A stretch of 64,000 nt of DNA from Leptodactylus fallax. Its lineage: Eukaryota; Chordata; Amphibia; Anura; Leptodactylidae. The stretch is taken from the NCBI GenBank assembly GCA_947044405.1, contig CAMRHE010001107.1:124001-188000 (forward strand). The letters are read 5' to 3'. Each line of letters opens with the position of its first letter. The stretch's first letter is position 1. Made by a program: the position numbers and the translations under genes. The notes beneath the pieces were generated by a model, which saw only the letters and a list, made by a program, of their open reading frames with translations, was not told where the DNA came from and did no database searches. This document shows positions 59,900-64,000 of this stretch, one piece after another.

Positions 59900-60466
59900 C
59901 AGAAAGTGCAAGCCTTACAAGAGAGTCATAAAAAAGTAGAGACTCAACTTCAAGAGCTGCAACTAAAAGTCACAGAAGGGGACAGGTTTCGAGCAGAACT
60001 GCTAGACAAGGCAAACAGACTGCAGGTGGAATTGAATAATGTCACAGGGCTTCTTTCTCAAGCAGACAGCAAGTTTATCAAACTTTCCAAAGATTTTTCT
60101 ACACTAGAATCTCAGATTCAGGACACTCAGGAACTTTTGCAAGAAGAAACTCGACAGAAGCTTGACCTTAGTACAAAACTAAAACAAATGGAAGATGAGA
60201 AAAATGGTTTCCTTGAGCAACTAGAGGAAGAAGAGATAGCAAAAAGAGATTTGACAAAGCGGATTTCAACACTACAGGCTCAGGCAACTGATATGAAGAA
60301 AAAAAAATAGAGGATAGTATTGGGTCCTTGGACTCTGTTGAAGAACTAAAGAAAAAGTTGCAAAAGGAGCTAGAAGCTACAAATCAATGGTTTGAAGAGA
60401 AAGCCAATGCTTATGACATGCTGGAAAAGGCCAAGAGAGAATTGGACCTCCAGATAGAAGACATGA
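59900..60466 (+). pseudogene. Nonmuscle myosin II rod-like fragment
   Basis: [18 protein letters not shown], then [32 protein letters not shown] and [17 protein letters not shown] closely follow the tail of nonmuscle or smooth-muscle myosin heavy chains (MYH9/MYH10/MYH11 type). At 60300-60308 a run of nine A replaces the expected length and shifts frame just where myosin has DMKKKMEDS; the next frame continues EDSIGSLDSVEELKKKLQKE and EEKANAYDMLEKAKREL. The fragment covers about 185 residues of the rod, without motor head, and lacks myosin introns. Confidence 0.8.
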
Positions 60467-61150
60467 AGATTCAGTTTGAGGGAAACCTGTCTAATTTATC
60501 TTCTGAGATTGTAGATCTAAAAATTCTTGTTGCTAAACTAAAGGTGCAAGTGGACAAACAGGAGGAAGTTGCACGCATCAAGGAACAGCTGGAGTTTCAG
60601 ATGGATCAAGTGAAGCACGAGTCAGAAATAAAGTGGGAAGAGCACACTTTTCAGATTGAACAGTTAAAAACCAAAGTGGAATCTAAAAGAGAAGAATTGG
60701 ATCGATTGCAGCAGTCTTTATCCAATACTGAACAGTCGGCATCTGCACTATCTTCAAAGTTGGCAGCACTAGAAGCTGAAAAGGACTCGCTGCAGAGCCT
60801 GTTAACCTCTAAAGAATCAGAGCTGTTATCCCTGAAAATGTGATTCAAGAAACAGAGTCTTTATTCAACCAAGAGCAAGATAAGAGAGCCACTGAGATAC
60901 GGGACTTGAATGAAAGACTTGACAAAAAGTCTGCAGATGAGCAGAAGCTTTATCAGAAGATGTTAGAGGATCAGTTCAATATAGTTCAGGGAACAGTGAG
61001 GGAAGCAGAAAATATCATCCAGGATGCAGTGCGAAGGATTGAGGAAGATCTGCAAGCTGCAATAGTAAAAACTGAGATGGAGGCTGCTCAGAAATATGCG
61101 GCAATGAAGAAAGTTCCAGAGCTGGAATCAGAGATATGTGCGCTACAGAA
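60467..61150 (+). pseudogene. HIP1-like coiled-coil fragment
   Basis: REELDRLQQSLSNTEQSASA, then LSSKLAALEAEKDSLQSLL, then [20 protein letters not shown] and [10 protein letters not shown]. The pattern of a leucine-rich coil followed by G-T-V-x-E-A-E-x-I-I-Q-D resembles HIP1/HIP1R upstream of its talin-like domain. This is from memory and the least certain of the three matches. One base is lost at about 60840 (M then V), shifting frame between 60843 and 60840. It joins the myosin piece without a spacer. Confidence 0.45.
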
Positions 61151-61399
61151 GGCGTTAGAATTGGAGACAGCTGCCAGCATAGATGCAGAGAAAGCAGAGC
61201 CATTAAGGCAGCCAGAACATGTAACCAAAAAGCATTTGGGTACTGACAGTAAAAACTGTGATGTTGAAAACTTGGTATCCCAGTCCTCCGGTGTTAGCAC
61301 AGGGAATGAAAATAACTTGGAGAATGTTGAGATGACGATATCACCAGCTCCTGTACTGTCAGAAAGGGGTTGGCACGAAAATTCTTGCAATCTATCACA

Positions 61400-62054
61400 G
61401 TACCACAACATGCCTCCAGAAAGTTATGTGTATGAGAAAGAGGAGGTAAGACTAGAGTATGGAAGTGGTTCTCCTGCTGTCGTACAGGTGTGGAAGCATT
61501 ATACAGAAACCATTCCAATATATGATGTGGCAGTTGTTAAAGACATACCAGAAAATGTAGTTCAGTGTGAGCTATTTTGTGAGGGTGTACTGTATGGCTC
61601 TTGTGCAGAAGGAGAAGATATTGCAGTACAGAGCCTGTGTATCTCAAACAAAGAGGAGAGCAAGCAGCTTATGTTTCCTAAACTTCTAAGCCTTGATGGT
61701 GATGGCAAAGTTTGCTTTGAGATGAAGGTTACGGAAAAGGTACCCGTGAAACATTTATACTCTAAAGACATTGATCTGCATGTAGTACGTGTTAGTTGGT
61801 CTCTGAGCTCCTGTGGATTCATGATAGGAGAAGATGAAGATTCTTACAGCTATTCACTAAAGGAATCAAAGTCATGCAATGGGATGGCTGAAGACTATGG
61901 CGAGAAATGTGATGAAAATGATGTGATCCCCTGTATGGCGAATTGTGAAGGTGATGAAGTAAAACTTGCCTTTGCACAGAATGGCCAGGATCTTGGCGTA
62001 GCATTTAAAGTGATGAGAAAATGGAAAACTCGACTGAGCGGAATTTGGAAGTAG
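61400..62054 (+). pseudogene. HNRNPU-family SPRY domain fragment
   Basis: [20 protein letters not shown], then [35 protein letters not shown] and [18 protein letters not shown] follow the SPRY domain of HNRNPU/HNRNPUL proteins block by block. The stretch ends in the LTR-side sequence ([13 protein letters not shown], stop at 62052). The normal protein would continue with a nucleotide-binding domain and RGG tail, both absent. The frame is open over the whole segment. The region 61150-61400 before it is acidic and unassigned. Confidence 0.82.
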
Positions 62055-62162
62055 AGACCGCCAGATTGGGACTTCTGGAGAGACACTGGACAGGCATACA
62101 TGGTTGAAGAGGGACTTCGACATAGGATGTCTCGTCCCATTGTAGCTCACCCCATGGGTAGT

Positions 62163-62180
62163 GAGCTGAGGGGGAGGGTA
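62163..62180 (+). promoter_or_regulatory. Polypurine tract
   Basis: GAGCTGAGGGGGAGGGTA directly before the right LTR, the usual place for plus-strand DNA priming. It confirms the plus orientation. Confidence 0.7.
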
Positions 62181-62619
62181 TGTGAGTATGTGAACCTAGA
62201 GGGCGCTAGGGAGCGACCCAGGCCAGCCCTGAAAAGGCCCTCAGCCACACCTTTGGGTGGGGGCGCATAACTCCAGAAGGCTGGAGTATCCTGCAGGAAG
62301 CAGGAGATGGTGGACCCAGCCAAAGGCAGACAGGGCAGTCTGTCCCCAGAGGGCTGGGGTCCAGAGAGGACTTACAGAGACTAAGTCAAGCTTCTTATTG
62401 CCCCAGAGGCTAGTTAGGGGCTCAAGGAGTCAGTTAGTGCCCTAACTGTGGCCTAGGTTTTTTGTTGTTTTGTTATATTGCACGTAAGCTGAATAAAGCC
62501 CGTTTATTTTACACTTGGACCATCTGAGCGCTATCTCTCCGGCGCCCAGTACCACGAACCACCGCTGTTGGGAGCAGGAGTCCGCCACCATTTGAGATTA
62601 ATTCCCCCAAGTTGTCGCA
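62181..62619 (+). repeat. 3' LTR of the gene-carrying element
   Basis: Same ends as the left LTR. The AATAAA signal is at about 62491. Followed by CAAT and the resumed transposase. Confidence 0.92.
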
Positions 62620-62623
62620 CAAT

Positions 62624-62970
62624 ACTGAAGCAATATCTCAAGACATTAGTCAGGAAGTTAAAGCTTGGGCACAAATGGGTCTTCCAAATGGACAATGACC
62701 CGAAGCATACTGCCAAACTGGTTACAAAGTGGCTTAAGGATAACAAAGTCAATGTTTTGGAGTGGCTATCACAAAGCCCTGATCTCAAGCCTATTGAAAA
62801 TTTATGGGCAAAGCTGAAAAGACAGGTGCGAGCAAGGCAGCCCACAAACATGGCTCAGTTACACCAGTTCTGTCAGGAGGAATTACTACCAACTATTGTG
62901 AGAAGCTTGTGGAAAGATATCCAAAACGTTTGACTCAAGTCATACAGTTTAAGGGCAATGGTACCAAATA
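62624..62970 (+). pseudogene. Sleeping Beauty-like transposase, C-terminal part
   Basis: Resumes right after the CAAT duplication with LKQYLKTLVRKLKLGHKW, then VFQMDNDPKHTAKLV (second Asp), SQSPDLKPIENLWAKL (Glu) and the tail QFKGNGTK in another frame. Together with the left part it shows where the LTR element landed. Confidence 0.88.
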
Positions 62971-63155
62971 GTAATGAAATGTATGTAAACTTTTGACTTT
63001 GCAGAAAGTAATAAAAACGACTTAAAAATTCTCTCTCTCTCATTATTCTGGCATTTGACAAATATAAATAATTTTGGTAATCCTAATTGGCCTAAAACGG
63101 GAAAAGTATATTCTGAATTCATGTCAGATAGTGATAAAAACATGTCTTTTTATAT

Positions 63156-63637
63156 AGTGCATGCAGGGGCGCACCGCTAATGAGGCGAAGTGAGGAGGCA
63201 CTGTCCGTCACTGTCTAGGGGGCAGCATTTTTACTATTCAATGTAAACCAGCCCAGGACAGGCTGCTTTAAAAAAAAAAAAAACAAACCTGAGCGGGGCC
63301 TGTCCCGGGCTGGTTTACGAGACGTCGCATCTCAGGGCAGGTGGCGATACAATGACGTCATGCGCTGCCTACGCTAAGACACAGACGTGGCAGACAAGAG
63401 GAGGAAGCGGTGGCGGCTCCATCAAGGCATCGCAGGTAGGTGAGGATAACTTTTTTTTTTATATATAAATAGGCCTATTTATTTGCCTACCCCGCTTCTG
63501 CTTGTGGCCGCCTCCGCTTCCCCTTCTGCTATGGGACGCAGAAAGGGAAGTGGATGCCGCTGTGAGAAGCCGCGGGCATCGGTAAGTGAGGCCGTGGACA
63601 TCAGTAAGTGAGGCCGCGGGCCTCAAATACTACTATT
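63156..63637. other. Repeat-like sequence with hairpin
   Basis: GTAAACCAGCCCAGGACAGG at 63243 and its complement ending at 63318 form a 21-bp stem with one mismatch. The stretch is G+C-rich (GACGTCATGCGC, GAGGCCGCGG) and looks like a dispersed repeat. No gene. Confidence 0.5.
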
Positions 63638-63953
63638 ATTATACTCCGGGGTCTTTTCAGACTCCGGAGTATAATGATCGGGGACCCAGGGGAGGTGAGG
63701 GAACATAAAAACCAATGTTACTCACTTCCTGGGATCCGATGTTACTCCGAGCAGGCTTGGGGCCTCTGGTGACGTCATCAGGTCGCGTCACCGGCCTGAT
63801 CATGGGACGTGTGTGCGCAATTAAACAGGGCCAAAAGCTGCAAGGAGTGCACCGGTGTCCAGGATAGGTAAGTAACACTGGTTTTTAGGTTTGTCACCTC
63901 CTCTGGGTCTCCAATCATTATACTCTGGGGTCTGAAAAGACCCCAGAGTAAAA
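63638..63953. mobile_element. Hairpin-ended inverted-repeat element
   Basis: The left end is a hairpin (ATTATACTCCGG at 63638-63649 pairs with 63664-63675) and the right end another (TACTCTGGGGTCT at 63921-63933 pairs with 63938-63950, loop GAAA). Inside them, 63671-63698 is an inverted copy of 63894-63921 with about three mismatches. A partial second copy of the right end lies at 11978-12034. Confidence 0.65.
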
Positions 63954-63968
63954 TAATAGTTCATGGGT

Positions 63969-64000
63969 GGCCCACTATGGGGCATAATACCCTGTGCAGG
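63969..64000. repeat. Unit of the dispersed minisatellite family
   Basis: GGCCCACTATGGGGCATAAT plus CCTGTGCAGG; same unit as 33400-33510 and 23738-24385. The array probably continues past the window end. Confidence 0.65.

Larger units (their letters stand above)
57961..62619 (+). mobile_element. Non-autonomous LTR retroelement carrying host-gene pieces (4.66 kb)
   Basis: LTRs at 57961-58396 and 62181-62619 are direct repeats about 95% identical by eye. CAAT lies on both outer sides (57957-57960, 62620-62623). A primer-binding-like sequence follows the left LTR and a purine tract precedes the right one. The interior encodes no protease, RT, RNase H or integrase that I can find. Instead it is a long broken coding frame with a coiled coil, a myosin II rod piece, a HIP1-like piece and an HNRNPU-type SPRY domain, without visible introns. 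It would need proteins from another element to move. Confidence 0.85.
57106..63155 (+). mobile_element. Sleeping Beauty-like Tc1 transposon split by an LTR element
   Basis: TGCAAAGTCAAAAGTTTACATAC at 57106-57128 has its exact complement at 62981-63003. In Sleeping Beauty-type elements these are the inner copies of the paired direct repeats. Right of 63003 more terminal-repeat-like sequence runs to about 63155, but the left outer repeat is missing, so the left end is truncated. The transposase is split at 57960/62624 by the LTR element. Confidence 0.8.

Noticed and set aside
61400..62054. A resident HNRNPU or myosin gene exon
   Set aside because: The pieces lie between matched LTRs with a target duplication, are joined without introns, and carry stops and frameshifts.

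Overview
The window looks like intergenic DNA from a large vertebrate genome. I infer an anuran amphibian from the mix of families: DIRS-type tyrosine-recombinase retroelements, L1, L2-like, CR1-like and Rex1-like LINEs, a Penelope-like element, ERV/LTR elements, hAT and Harbinger-type MITEs, and at least five Tc1 transposon families including a Sleeping Beauty-like one. That inference rests on repeat content only. I found no exon of a resident host gene; nearly every long reading frame belongs to a mobile element.

Layout. 1-4.1 kb: minus-strand DIRS element cut by the window start (gag, RT, RNase H, start of recombinase). 4.85-9.15 kb: three non-autonomous DNA transposons (hAT, Tc1, Harbinger-like), each with target-site duplications. 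9.5-14.6 kb: a DIRS gag relic, a Rex1-like 3' tail, a complete Tc1 copy whose first catalytic Asp is Asn, and half of another Tc1. 16.06-23.29 kb: a minus-strand ERV with paired LTRs and GCATC duplication, whose interior holds a head-to-head Tc1 chimera and a further Tc1 fragment. 23.7-24.4 kb: a minisatellite hit by a U6 retropseudogene. 25.8-33.9 kb: a hAT MITE with perfect 8-bp duplication, a second copy of the complete Tc1 (catalytic triad intact, start codon lost), a truncated Tc1 and a solo LTR. 36-46.5 kb: one L1 broken by three later insertions: an internally deleted L1, an LTR element and a hAT element that itself contains an L2-like LINE. 50.5-53.5 kb: a Penelope-like element whose 5' part is inverted relative to its GIY-YIG end. 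54.4-57.1 kb: Rex1-like and CR1-like LINEs. 57.1-63.2 kb: a Sleeping Beauty-like transposon split by a 4.66-kb LTR element.

The most unusual object is that last LTR element (57961-62619). It has paired LTRs, a CAAT duplication, a primer-binding-site-like sequence and a purine tract, yet no gag or pol that I can recognise. Its interior is one decayed, intronless frame made of apparent host-gene pieces: a coiled coil of unknown origin, a nonmuscle myosin II rod segment, a HIP1-like coiled coil and an HNRNPU-family SPRY domain. It looks like a retroelement that transduced parts of several host mRNAs.

Insertion order can be read from the nesting: CR1 before Sleeping Beauty-like before the LTR element; L1 before its three inserts, with L2 inside the hAT; ERV before or during Tc1 invasion. 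All family names come from motif recognition, not database searches.
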